Source of the DNA: Flavobacteriales bacterium
Lineage (GTDB): Bacteria; Bacteroidota; Bacteroidia; Flavobacteriales; CAJXXR01
Assembly: GCA_025210805.1 (NCBI GenBank)
Contig: JAOAQX010000003.1
Span: 144,940 to 208,939 of the forward strand
Direction of reading: 5' to 3'
Length of the DNA: 64,000 nt
Shown: in pieces, positions 1 to 8,573 of the stretch
How the letters are laid out: each line of letters opens with the position of its first letter
How positions within the stretch are numbered: the stretch's first letter is position 1
Translations under genes and position numbers: made by a program
Notes under the pieces: generated by a model
The model's database searches: none
Told to the model about the DNA's origin: nothing
Seen by the model: the letters and a program-made list of their open reading frames with translations, nothing else

Positions 1-309
1 AGTTCCTTGTGGGATCAGTTCTACTTCTAGTTCGCCTGAAAGCAATTGACGCTCAAACTCGGCATTTTCTCCTACATAAGAAGAAATCATTTTTTTCACT
101 TGCTTTTGTTGCAACATCAATCCTATTCCAAAATCATCTACTCCAGCGTTATTAGAAATACAAGTAAGTTCTTTTGTTCCTTGCTTAACTAAAGCGGAAA
201 TAGAATTTTCTGGGATTCCACAAAGTCCAAATCCTCCAAGCATGAGTGTCATTCCGTCTTGAATATCTTTTACGGCTTCTTCGGCATTGTTTACTGTTTT
301 GTTGATCAT
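1..309 (-). CDS. scoA: 3-oxoacid CoA-transferase subunit A (partial, N-terminal part)
   Basis: The 103 codons present start at ATG 309 and run off the left edge. The protein begins [13 protein letters not shown] and continues with a glycine-rich stretch ([16 protein letters not shown] near residue 20) followed by [16 protein letters not shown], typical of the alpha subunit of succinyl-CoA:3-ketoacid (acetoacetate) CoA-transferases. The enzyme moves CoA between succinyl-CoA and acetoacetate in ketone-body or short-chain acid metabolism; the catalytic glutamate is on the B subunit, which is not in the window. Family is clear; substrate (acetoacetate, butyrate or another acid) cannot be decided from this fragment. 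Confidence 0.88.
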   Translation of the reverse strand, partial: MINKTVNNAEEAVKDIQDGMTLMLGGFGLCGIPENSISALVKQGTKELTCISNNAGVDDFGIGLMLQQKQVKKMISSYVGENAEFERQLLSGELEVELIPQGT

Positions 310-324
310 GGCGTTTTGTTTTTA

Positions 325-2670
325 TTAGAATTCTAAGTCTGGACTATCGATACCAAAAGAGGGATTATCTTGATCCTGATCTTTCTTTTTACAGTTTGTT
401 TCTATGGTCATTTTCTGAGCAGGTCTTTCAAAACTTTTATCAGAAATATTCAGTGTTTTATCGGCGTAGGCCATTTTCATATACTCTGCCCAAATAGGAA
501 GTGCCATATTAGCCCCTTGCCCATATTTGGTTTTTCTAAAACGAATGGCTTGATCTTCGTGCCCTGTCCAAACACCAGTTACGAGATTTGGTACAATTCC
601 CATAAACCATCCATCTTTATTGCTTTGGGTTGTCCCGGTTTTTCCTGCAATGGGGTTATAGAATTTATATTTTGATCTTAATCTCGCTCCCGAACCATAT
701 TTTGAGACTCCTTCCATAAGTTTGAGCATTACATAAGCTTTCTCTTCACTCAAAACGGCTTTAGTTTCTGGGGCGTATTGATAAATAATGGTTCCATTTC
801 TATCTTCAATTTTGGTAATATAAATCGGCTTTGTATAAATTCCTTTATTCGCAAATGCACCATAAGATCCTACCATTTCAAAGAGACTAATATCTGGTGT
901 ACCTAAACAAATACTCGGTGAACTTGGAATCTCTGATTCTATTCCTGCTTTACGTGCCAATTGAATAACTTTTTTAGGTCCTACTTTTTTCATTAGGAAT
1001 GCAGTGATGGTATTTGTGGAGTTTGCCAATGCATCTGCCAAGCTTTTTTCCCCACCGTATTTTCCATCGGAGTTTTTGGGAATCCAATCTTTTCTTAAAT
1101 TCCAGTTTTCTTTTTCAAAAACTACTTGCGCGTTTGGCACCATATCACATGGCGAAAAATTATGCTGATCTATAGCTGTTGCATACACAAATGGCTTAAA
1201 GGTAGAACCTACTTGTCTTCTTCCTTGATGTACATTATCATATTTAAAGACCGAGTGGTTTATTCCTCCCACCCACGCTTTTACAAAACCTGTTTGAGGA
1301 TCCATACTCATCAATGAATGATGGAGAAACCATTTCATGTGTAAAATAGAATCCATGGGTGTTAATACAGTATCCACCATTCCTTTCATGGTGTAAAGAC
1401 GCATTTTGGTTTTGGTATTAAAGGCTTTGTCAATTTCTTTTTGAGAAGCTCCCGCCTTTTTCATTACTCGGTAACGCTCCGTGCGTTTTTTACTTTGCTC
1501 TAAGTTCTTCTTGATCTTCTTTTTTGAATAATTCCAAGGCCATGGAGCACTTTTATAATAAGACATTCTTTTGTAGAATGTTTTCTGAAGTTCTTTATTG
1601 TGTTTAGAAACAGCTTTTTCAGCATATGCTTGAAGGCGCGAATCTATGGTTGTATGAATTCTCAATCCATCAGAATAAAGATTATAAGGCTCTCCATTGG
1701 GCTTTTTATTTTGCTTACACCAAGTGGTTAGTTCTTGACGAATAAATTCTCTAAAATAAGTTGAAAGTCCTGTATCATGACTTTCTCTTGTGTATTTTAA
1801 ACCTAATGGTAAAGCTCTCAAACTATCTTTTTCTGCTTCGGTTATAAGTCCGTTTCTAAGCATTTGTCCAAAAACCGTATTTCTTCTGTTTAATGCTCTT
1901 TTGGGTCTTGAAAGCGGATTATACATGGAAGGGTTTTTAGCCATCCCGACTAATACGGCACATTCATGAAGCTCAAGATCTTTTGGATTGTCTTTATTAA
2001 AATAGATTTTTGATGCCGATTTGATTCCCACTGCTTGGCGAATAAAATCGAATTTATTGAAGTACATAGCAATAATTTCCTGTTTGGTATATTGCCTTTC
2101 CAATCGTGCTGAGATCACCCACTCTTTAAATTTCTGTTGTAACCTTCCTAGTTTACTTTTATCTCTTTCTCCCGTAAACAGCATTTTTGCAAGCTGCTGT
2201 GTAATGGTTGATGCTCCTCCTGTGTTTTTCCCAATGAGTCTTTTGAGCACCGCACGGCTTAATCCATAAGCATCAATTCCTGAGTGTTCATAAAAGCGTT
2301 CATCTTCTGTGGCTACGAGCGCTTTATGCAAATTATTGGGGAGTTCATAAAATTTTACTGGTGTTCTATTTTCTCTATAATATTTCCCTAACACTTTCCC
2401 ATCTGTACTCATTACTTCTGTTGCAAAATTGTTTTCAGGGTGTTCGATATCTTCCACCGTTGGCAGGTCTCCAAACCATCCTAAAGAGGCGAAGAGCAAA
2501 CCAAAACTGATGACAATTAATGGCAAAGTAATCACAATCCAAAATACACGTATAATTCTGGTAGTGAGTTTTTGTCTTGCTGTTCCTTCTGCGTCTAGTG
2601 CGAGTAACTTTACAAAAAGTGGACGAAGGAAAGTCCATATTTTATTTAATATTGATTTAATTTTTTCCAT
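325..2670 (-). CDS. Penicillin-binding protein 1A, bifunctional transglycosylase/transpeptidase
   Basis: This 781-residue class A PBP polymerises and cross-links peptidoglycan. It has one membrane helix near residues 39-65, a family 51 glycosyltransferase domain with the catalytic EDERFYEH motif at about 122-129 and the GASTITQQL motif after it, and a transpeptidase domain with the active-site serine in GSTFKPF and a KTGTTQ motif near residue 690. The C-terminal tail is short and polar. The start overlaps the end of gldH by 14 bases, so the two are probably co-transcribed with ricT and holB. All catalytic motifs I looked for are present. Confidence 0.95.
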   Translation of the reverse strand: MEKIKSILNKIWTFLRPLFVKLLALDAEGTARQKLTTRIIRVFWIVITLPLIVISFGLLFASLGWFGDLPTVEDIEHPENNFATEVMSTDGKVLGKYYRENRTPVKFYELPNNLHKALVATEDERFYEHSGIDAYGLSRAVLKRLIGKNTGGASTITQQLAKMLFTGERDKSKLGRLQQKFKEWVISARLERQYTKQEIIAMYFNKFDFIRQAVGIKSASKIYFNKDNPKDLELHECAVLVGMAKNPSMYNPLSRPKRALNRRNTVFGQMLRNGLITEAEKDSLRALPLGLKYTRESHDTGLSTYFREFIRQELTTWCKQNKKPNGEPYNLYSDGLRIHTTIDSRLQAYAEKAVSKHNKELQKTFYKRMSYYKSAPWPWNYSKKKIKKNLEQSKKRTERYRVMKKAGASQKEIDKAFNTKTKMRLYTMKGMVDTVLTPMDSILHMKWFLHHSLMSMDPQTGFVKAWVGGINHSVFKYDNVHQGRRQVGSTFKPFVYATAIDQHNFSPCDMVPNAQVVFEKENWNLRKDWIPKNSDGKYGGEKSLADALANSTNTITAFLMKKVGPKKVIQLARKAGIESEIPSSPSICLGTPDISLFEMVGSYGAFANKGIYTKPIYITKIEDRNGTIIYQYAPETKAVLSEEKAYVMLKLMEGVSKYGSGARLRSKYKFYNPIAGKTGTTQSNKDGWFMGIVPNLVTGVWTGHEDQAIRFRKTKYGQGANMALPIWAEYMKMAYADKTLNISDKSFERPAQKMTIETNCKKKDQDQDNPSFGIDSPDLEF

Positions 2671-3121
2671 GTTCTATACTAATAGCTAATTTTTCAATTC
2701 CTGTTAGTTTTTCTGTTCTCATTGCTTGAGTAAGCTCAAGTTTATAATTTCCTTTCTGACGAAGATTTAAGGGATAATGAAGTAAAATGGTTTTAGAGTT
2801 AGACATTCCACTTCCCATCCATTTCCCATTTTTTTCTGCCAAATAATACTGCAAGGTATCTTTTTTTGTGCTAAAATCTGGAAAAGTAATCTTTGAGAAA
2901 AAGTAAATATTTTGAAAACGATAGTCATTATTGTGTTGTAGATGAATGAATAAATCCAAATCCTTTGTGTTTTCTTCATTCAAATCAAAGTTAAAAGAGT
3001 GAGATTCATCAGCATTCCATCCGTCTGAGTTTATGGTTTTAACCTCAGAAACAAACACTTCTGAACCGCAGGAATACAAAAGCATTCCTAATAAAAAAAT
3101 AAGGATATTCTTTTTTAACAT
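2657..3121 (-). CDS. gldH: Gliding motility lipoprotein GldH
   Basis: A 154-residue lipoprotein whose lipobox cysteine follows a short hydrophobic signal (LLGMLLYSCGS). Length and the internal pattern, with LAEKNGKWMGSG followed by HYPL and RQKGNYKLELTQAMR, match GldH, a lipoprotein needed for gliding in Flavobacterium. It starts directly after the stop codon of ricT (TAG then ATG) and overlaps the PBP1A gene, giving a tight holB-ricT-gldH-PBP unit that I know as a conserved order in Bacteroidota. GldH is not an enzyme; its exact biochemical role is unknown. Confidence 0.85.
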   Translation of the reverse strand: MLKKNILIFLLGMLLYSCGSEVFVSEVKTINSDGWNADESHSFNFDLNEENTKDLDLFIHLQHNNDYRFQNIYFFSKITFPDFSTKKDTLQYYLAEKNGKWMGSGMSNSKTILLHYPLNLRQKGNYKLELTQAMRTEKLTGIEKLAISIEHGKN

Positions 3122-4543
3122 CTATTCTTTTTTGTCTTTAGGTTTTCTATAATTTCTTGGTTTTCTTTTGGGTTTTGCTCTGTTTGGTTTCTTATCCTCT
3201 GCTCCCGTTTTTTCTTGACCACCCATTTTATCTAGCATTTTGGCTATTCTTTTTTGGTGTTCTTCTTTGGAAACAGGTTTGTCATTCCTTTTATTGTTCG
3301 CTCTGTTTTTATTTGGGTGTTTCTTGGCAACGGCACCTTGTCCTTGGTTATTATTTTTGGGTTTTCCCCCATTGGCTGAAGCCGATTTCTTTTTTGGATT
3401 TCTATTGTTTGGTCGGTTATTAGACGGTTTTCGCTTATTGCGATTTCTGTTTTTATTACGATCCTTTTTCTGGGTATCAAAACGCGTCAAACTATCTTGC
3501 CCCACTACGTTTTCAAAGGTAAGACTTGCATCTTCCTCTTTTACAATAGCATAATCTTCTAGAGAATCTGGCTGAATTCCCTTTTTGTTCATCGCAATGA
3601 TTTCTTTTACCTCTTCTATAGGTAATTCAAACCAATGCGTCATGATATCTTCTTTTACACAATACAAGATTTTACCTCCAAAAATATCTACCTTTTGGCT
3701 ATAAGCTTTCCCTGCTTTTGTAAAAAGTGGCTGTTGTGTTGAAGGAAAATGCTGTAATGCATCCAAATAGGATTCCAATTCAAAATTGAGACAACATTTC
3801 AATTTTCCGCATTGCCCTGCAAGTTTTTGCGGGTTTAAGGAGAGTTGTTGATATCGAGCTGCCGAAGTATTTACTGATCGAAAGTCTGAAAGCCAAGAAC
3901 TACAACAGAGTTCTCTACCACAAGACCCAATTCCTCCAAGTCTGGCAGACTCTTGCCTAGCTCCTATCTGGCGCATTTCGATTCTGATTTTAAAATCGGT
4001 AGCCATGACCTTTATCAGCTCTCTAAAGTCTACACGAGCATTTGCTGTATAATAAAAGGTGGCTTTGGTATTGTCGCCTTGGAATTCTACATCGGTTATT
4101 TTCATTTCTAAACCTAAATCCAATGCCATCAACCTTGTTTGGTGCATGGTTTCGTGCTCTCTACCACGGGCTATTTCCCATTTTTCTATATCGGCTTGAC
4201 TTGCCTTTCGGTAGATTTTTTTGATGGATTCGTCTTTTCTCGAAATTCCTTTCCTACGCATTTGCAACCTTACGATATCTCCCACAAGGCTCACAATTCC
4301 TACATCATGTCCTGGTGCTCCTTCTACGCAAACGATATCTCCTACTTGCATCATCAGTTTGTTTTCATTTCGGAAAAACTCTTTTCTTCCGTTTTTAAAA
4401 CTGACTTCTATGATATTTAAATTCGGGTTTTGAACACCGCTTAACCAGTTAAATACAGGCAATTTACCATGACATACGCCACAACCACCACCTGAGGTAC
4501 CACAGCCTCCTCCCGAAGAACTACTACATCCGTTACATCCCAT
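3122..4543 (-). CDS. ricT: PSP1-domain protein RicT (YaaT family)
   Basis: A 473-residue protein of the PSP1/RicT family. In Bacillus the RicA-RicF-RicT complex carries iron-sulfur clusters and helps RNase Y mature transcripts. Here the N-terminus is a glycine/serine/cysteine run (CNGCSSSSGGGC, then CGTSGGGCGVCHGK) with six cysteines in the first 24 residues. The PSP1 core carries a second cysteine cluster, GGIGSCGRELCC near residues 203-214 and GQCGKLKCC around 245. The last ~110 residues are very basic and rich in Lys, Arg and Asn, which suggests nucleic-acid contact. It overlaps holB by 11 bases. Confidence 0.88.
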   Translation of the reverse strand: MGCNGCSSSSGGGCGTSGGGCGVCHGKLPVFNWLSGVQNPNLNIIEVSFKNGRKEFFRNENKLMMQVGDIVCVEGAPGHDVGIVSLVGDIVRLQMRRKGISRKDESIKKIYRKASQADIEKWEIARGREHETMHQTRLMALDLGLEMKITDVEFQGDNTKATFYYTANARVDFRELIKVMATDFKIRIEMRQIGARQESARLGGIGSCGRELCCSSWLSDFRSVNTSAARYQQLSLNPQKLAGQCGKLKCCLNFELESYLDALQHFPSTQQPLFTKAGKAYSQKVDIFGGKILYCVKEDIMTHWFELPIEEVKEIIAMNKKGIQPDSLEDYAIVKEEDASLTFENVVGQDSLTRFDTQKKDRNKNRNRNKRKPSNNRPNNRNPKKKSASANGGKPKNNNQGQGAVAKKHPNKNRANNKRNDKPVSKEEHQKRIAKMLDKMGGQEKTGAEDKKPNRAKPKRKPRNYRKPKDKKE

Positions 4544-5693
4544 TGGATTCTATTTTTAGTTTCCTATGAAGATTTCTTGCTATTTTGAATGCTAGATCCA
4601 AAAAAACAATTTTTGCATTGGCATTTCTTGCTATATGCTTGCTTGCCAATTCCAATTCTTCTATAATCTCTTGATAATTTTGAGCATGTATAAAAGGACT
4701 AAATTTCGATAAATCGAATTGAACATCTTTTAGGCGAAAACTTGACAACTGATCCATTTGATAATTTGCCAAAAATGATTTTCGGATATATTGTGCCGAA
4801 AAATCTAAAAATTTTATTTGTTTTCCTCTTCCAAGTTTTGACATTTCAGACACCCAAAGCACGAGTTTATCTAGGCTTTTCTTTTGTAAAGCTTGAAAAC
4901 TCAGTCGCATCCATTGGACAAACAATTGAGAATACAATTGTAAATCTTCTGAATCTTGTAACCATCTTATTGCCAAAGAAATATTACCATCAGCAACTAC
5001 CGAAATATCTTCGGCTAAGTTTGGGTTTATATTTTTCTCATTGATTAAATACCTTGCTATTTCATCATCTGCAATGGGTTGTAGCCTTGTTTTTTGCATC
5101 CTAGATTGTAGGGTGGGCAAAATATCTTCCCAAGAATCGCCCACAAACAAAATAAGTGTTTTTCCTTGTGGCTCTTCGATGAATTTGAGCAATTTATTGG
5201 AAGCGGCTATATTCATTTTTTGGGGTTGCCAAACCACCAAGATTTTATAAGAACCCATAAAAGGTCTTAAAGACAAATCTTTGAGAATACTTGCTGCTTC
5301 TTTTATATCAATGATACTCTGCTTAGTTTGAAATTCTCCTTCCCGAATCCAGTCATCCATATTGGAATAAGGATTGGCAAGTACCATTTTTCTCCAAGCG
5401 GAGAGAAAACTGTTTTTATCGCCATTTTTTTGAGACCTCACCAGTGGAAAACTAAAATGCAAATCGGGATGTTGAAGCTGTGCCGTTAACCGACAGGGCT
5501 GACAATCTCCACATGCATCGTTTTCACTGGGGTTTTTACATAGCAAATACTGAGCTACTGCCCAAGCAAATGCAAAACCAGAACCATTCCCAGCATCAGC
5601 AATAAACTGAGCATGAGCAATATGCTGATTCTGAACACTATCTAAAAACCGCTGAATATTATGTTCTTGTCCTAATATTTTCTCAAATTGCAT
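4533..5693 (-). CDS. holB: DNA polymerase III subunit delta prime
   Basis: Clamp-loader subunit of the replicative polymerase, about 386 residues from ATG 5693. The upstream TTG at 5702 would add three residues but ATG is the likelier start (MQFEKILGQEHNIQRF). The AAA+ fold is recognisable: HAQFIADAGNGSGFAFA replaces the Walker A loop, a zinc module is formed by CKNPSENDACGDCQPC, and LKFIEEPQGKTLILFVG followed by LQSRMQKTRL corresponds to the sensor region. The P-loop lacks the GKT lysine, as expected for the non-hydrolysing delta prime subunit. First gene of the holB-ricT-gldH-PBP unit. Confidence 0.9.
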   Translation of the reverse strand: MQFEKILGQEHNIQRFLDSVQNQHIAHAQFIADAGNGSGFAFAWAVAQYLLCKNPSENDACGDCQPCRLTAQLQHPDLHFSFPLVRSQKNGDKNSFLSAWRKMVLANPYSNMDDWIREGEFQTKQSIIDIKEAASILKDLSLRPFMGSYKILVVWQPQKMNIAASNKLLKFIEEPQGKTLILFVGDSWEDILPTLQSRMQKTRLQPIADDEIARYLINEKNINPNLAEDISVVADGNISLAIRWLQDSEDLQLYSQLFVQWMRLSFQALQKKSLDKLVLWVSEMSKLGRGKQIKFLDFSAQYIRKSFLANYQMDQLSSFRLKDVQFDLSKFSPFIHAQNYQEIIEELELASKHIARNANAKIVFLDLAFKIARNLHRKLKIESNGM

Positions 5694-5752
5694 ATCAAAC
5701 AAAGATACAATAATTAATGCAAGAGAATGGGATTAGATTGAGATATAAAAAT

Positions 5753-5787
5753 GAAGCCCCTTGCAAGGTTTTATCGCAAGAGGCTTC
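5753..5787. other. Isolated GC-rich hairpin between divergent genes
   Basis: An inverted repeat with arms GAAGCC and GGCTTC extended inward by CTTGC/GCAAG lies between divergently transcribed holB and the secreted protein gene at 5937. On the minus strand it is followed by ATTTTTAT, so it resembles a terminator, but no gene lies upstream of it on that strand. It may be the remnant of a lost gene or a small RNA terminator. The rest of 5694-5936 is AT-rich with nothing else recognised. Confidence 0.45.
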
Positions 5788-5936
5788 TGGAGTCATTTTG
5801 TTTTATTTATAGGAGGGGTTTATCTGTCGAATACTCCCTCAACTTCGTAGAATATATAAACCATTAAATAGAGTTTGTTTTTTATTTACTAGTAATCATT
5901 TGATATTTGTATTGTAAATTTCTTAAAAACAGTACG

Positions 5937-6557
5937 ATGAAAAATTTTATTAAAACATTTATTTTGATCTCCTTCATGGGATCAAACGCATTTGCACAAC
6001 ATCCCTCAAAAAAACATCACCCAAAACGACATCTTGAAACTCTTGATAGAGCTTTAAATTTGTCTGAAGAACAAGAGAAACAGGTTTTAGTTCTTTTTGA
6101 GCAGATGAAACCTAATAAAGAAATGCGCTTAGAGAAAAAGGAACAAAGGAAAAAACTTCAAAATGAGTTTTCTAAGTTTCTTTCTAAAAAACAAATGAAG
6201 AAGCTTCGTGCAATAAAAAAAGAAGAACGTGCATTGGCATTAAAAAAGCATCAAGAGCATGAGCGCTTAGATGAGATTCCTGAGAATAAAGCTCAAAGGG
6301 AAGAAATTCGAGAAAGAATTCAAAAAAGAGTAGTGACTGAGCTGAAGCTAACAGTAGAGCAAAAGAGTCAAATGCAAAAGGTGATGACTGATCATTTTTC
6401 TTATCAAGAAGCTTTTATGACTAAAAGAAAGAACTCAATGAAAGAAAAAAAGCGTAAATTCAATGCGGAAATGAAGCAAATTTTATCGACTGAACAATTT
6501 GCTAAATTTCAAGAAATGCGAAAAGAAAGACATAAAAACAAAAAGGCTTTTAATTAA
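5937..6557 (+). CDS. Secreted Spy/CpxP-like, His- and Lys-rich protein
   Basis: 206 residues from ATG 5937, chosen because a signal peptide starts there (MKNFIKTFILISFMGSNAFA). The mature protein opens with a histidine-rich patch (QHPSKKHHPKRH) and is otherwise almost entirely charged helix, rich in Lys, Glu and Arg. It has two similar segments of the type LNLSEEQEKQVLVLFEQM and LKLTVEQKSQMQKVM, a pattern seen in periplasmic Spy/CpxP-like stress proteins. It sits nine bases upstream of the histidine kinase and probably shares its operon, so a role in envelope or metal stress sensed by that kinase is plausible. No enzyme motif is visible. Confidence 0.7.
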   Translation: MKNFIKTFILISFMGSNAFAQHPSKKHHPKRHLETLDRALNLSEEQEKQVLVLFEQMKPNKEMRLEKKEQRKKLQNEFSKFLSKKQMKKLRAIKKEERALALKKHQEHERLDEIPENKAQREEIRERIQKRVVTELKLTVEQKSQMQKVMTDHFSYQEAFMTKRKNSMKEKKRKFNAEMKQILSTEQFAKFQEMRKERHKNKKAFN

Positions 6558-6566
6558 AACAAAAAA

Positions 6567-7703
6567 GTGATTCACAAAGAGAAATATCAATCAAAAAAAG
6601 CAACAATCACCACCATGTTACCTCATATCATCGTGGTGGTTTTAGCCTTTTTACTCCCTTTTAGTGTCCGGGAATTTGAAGAAATTAATTGGACAACAAT
6701 TGTTCTATTTGAATTACCAATAATATTACTTCTTGCTATATTTTATGTGAATTATTTTTGGCTAGTAAAAAAATGGTTCTTCAAACGAAAATATCTAATT
6801 TTCACAGTGATACAAATATTAATGATTGGCGGTTCGACATTAATATTAAGTTCCCGTTCTTTTAAAAAAATAAGGAAAGAATTCTTTCAGCAAAGACCTG
6901 CTAAACATCATGATAATGAAATCAATTTCCATTCCGAACATCAACATAAATTAAACAAAGAATCAACAAAAAATAGGAGATCCAAAGTCCCTTTTCTTAA
7001 AAAAAGAAAATATCGTGCACCCATCGGGTTAATAGTTTTGCAACTTATCGCAATTTTAGTTGCAATATTAATTAAGCTACAACAGAAATGGCAAAACGAA
7101 GAAGACACTAGGAAAAATGCGGAATCACTATTGCTTCAAGCTCAACTTACGAATTTATCCTACCAGATACAACCTCATTTTTTCTTTAATACACTCAATA
7201 CCATTCATGCCTTGATAGATATATCGTCTGAAAAAGCTCAGGATACTTTAGTCAACCTTAGCGAAATGATGCGATATGTTTTAGATGTCAGTCAGACTCA
7301 AAAAGTCCCTATACAGGATGAAATTAAACTGATCAACTCCTATATAGATATTATGCGGCTACGACTTCCAGAAGGACTTATGATTCAAAAGGATTTTGCG
7401 GGAGATTATCAGTATAAACAAATTACACCTTTAGTTCTTATCGTTTTGGTTGAAAACGCCTTTAAGCATGGAACGCTTAATGAAGAGGATAGTTTTCTTA
7501 AAATTAGTTTAGCTTTTCAGGATAAAAAACTGCTGTTTCAAGTTTCGAATACTTTTACCAAGAAAGAACAACTTACTGATAGAGAAGGAACAGGCCTAAA
7601 TAATCTAAAAGAGCGTTTAGAATTACTATACCCCGATTTATACAAGCTCGATATAACTAAAACAGAGCATATTTTTCATGCAAAATTAACATTATGGATT
7701 TAA
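6567..7703 (+). CDS. LytS/YehU-type membrane sensor histidine kinase
   Basis: A 378-residue kinase of the LytS/YehU (His_kinase) family. Four hydrophobic segments are visible: MLPHIIVVVLAFLLPF, TIVLFELPIILLLAIFYVNYF, YLIFTVIQILMIGGSTLI and IGLIVLQLIAILVAILI. The phospho-acceptor histidine lies in QPHFFFNTLNTIHALI, and an ATPase domain follows with VENAFKHG (N box) and GTGLNNLKERL (G box). The loop between helices 3 and 4 is histidine-rich (AKHHDNEINFHSEHQHK); with the kinase domain in the cytoplasm this loop should face the periplasm. The start used is GTG 6567; ATG 6615, just before the first helix, is an alternative. The last 10 bases overlap the response regulator. Confidence 0.9.
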   Translation: MIHKEKYQSKKATITTMLPHIIVVVLAFLLPFSVREFEEINWTTIVLFELPIILLLAIFYVNYFWLVKKWFFKRKYLIFTVIQILMIGGSTLILSSRSFKKIRKEFFQQRPAKHHDNEINFHSEHQHKLNKESTKNRRSKVPFLKKRKYRAPIGLIVLQLIAILVAILIKLQQKWQNEEDTRKNAESLLLQAQLTNLSYQIQPHFFFNTLNTIHALIDISSEKAQDTLVNLSEMMRYVLDVSQTQKVPIQDEIKLINSYIDIMRLRLPEGLMIQKDFAGDYQYKQITPLVLIVLVENAFKHGTLNEEDSFLKISLAFQDKKLLFQVSNTFTKKEQLTDREGTGLNNLKERLELLYPDLYKLDITKTEHIFHAKLTLWI

Positions 7704-8419
7704 AAACTTGTATTGTTGTAGAAGATGAACCTTTGGCTCGTCAGCAGATAGAAAACTATATTTCAGACATAGACGCACTGGAACTCAAAGGAAGTTTTTC
7801 GAATGGACTAGAAGCTCAAAAATTTTTGATGAATAATCAAATAGATTTTTGTTTTTTGGATATAGAAATGCCAAAACTAAATGGAATGGAGCTTGCAAAA
7901 AGATTAAAAGAACAAAAAAATGAATGCAAAATTATTTTTACAACAGCTTATGCAAATTTTGCTGCAGAATCTTATGATGTTCAGGCAATAGATTACCTTC
8001 TAAAACCTTTGTCCAAAAAGAAATTTATAAACCGAGTTGAGCGAATATTATCTGAAGAGCAAAATATGGATAAAGCGTCTTTAGAGCATATTCAGCAAGA
8101 ATTTTTGTTTGTAAAAACAAGCTATCAAATCAAAAAAATAGCGTTAAAAGACATCTTGTATTTCGAGGGATTAAAGGATTATATTCAGATTTTTACAAAA
8201 AACGAAAAGCATCCTGTTCTCATTCTATCTAATTTTAAAAATATTTTAAAAAAACTGCCCGAAGAGCAATTTATGAGGGTACACAGATCTTATATTGTCA
8301 ATCTCAAAAAAATAGAAATTGTTGAAAAAAACAGAATTATTTTTGGGGAAAAATTTATTCCAATATCAGAAACCTACAAGGATCCATTTTTTGAGTTTTT
8401 AGACGATTTTTTGTTGTAA
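7694..8419 (+). CDS. LytR/AlgR-type response regulator (LytTR DNA-binding domain)
   Basis: 241 residues with an N-terminal receiver (VVEDEPLARQQ, phospho-acceptor Asp in FCFLDIEMPKLNG, conserved Lys in DYLLKPLSKKKF) and a C-terminal LytTR DNA-binding domain (DILYFEGLKDYIQIFT, FMRVHRSYIVNLKKIE). It pairs with the overlapping kinase gene and probably controls the operon including the Spy-like gene. LytTR proteins bind imperfect direct repeats; I did not find a convincing pair upstream of 5937. Confidence 0.93.
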   Translation: MDLKTCIVVEDEPLARQQIENYISDIDALELKGSFSNGLEAQKFLMNNQIDFCFLDIEMPKLNGMELAKRLKEQKNECKIIFTTAYANFAAESYDVQAIDYLLKPLSKKKFINRVERILSEEQNMDKASLEHIQQEFLFVKTSYQIKKIALKDILYFEGLKDYIQIFTKNEKHPVLILSNFKNILKKLPEEQFMRVHRSYIVNLKKIEIVEKNRIIFGEKFIPISETYKDPFFEFLDDFLL

Positions 8420-8461
8420 TACCACTTATGGAGATCAAGCATTGAAAAGACCCTATTCATT

Positions 8462-8496
8462 CTTCTGAAAATACTGATTTTGAAGTCTCTTTTTTT
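8462..8496 (+). terminator. Probable rho-independent terminator after the two-component operon
   Basis: Arms CTTC plus AAAAT and ATTTT plus GAAG enclose a four-base loop, with a two-base bulge, and are followed by TCTCTTTTTTT. The stem is weak and AT-rich, but the position just downstream of the response regulator and the T run fit a terminator. Confidence 0.4.
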
Positions 8497-8573
8497 CCTA
8501 AAAAACTTCTATCTAAAAAACGCTGATATATTGGGAAAAAACTTAAGTTTGTGTTGGGTTAATTTGTAATAAG

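Noticed and set aside
3157..3554. Plus-strand hydrophobic frames opposite the ricT tail
   Set aside because: Their apparent membrane segments are the antisense of Lys/Asn codons in the RicT C-terminus.
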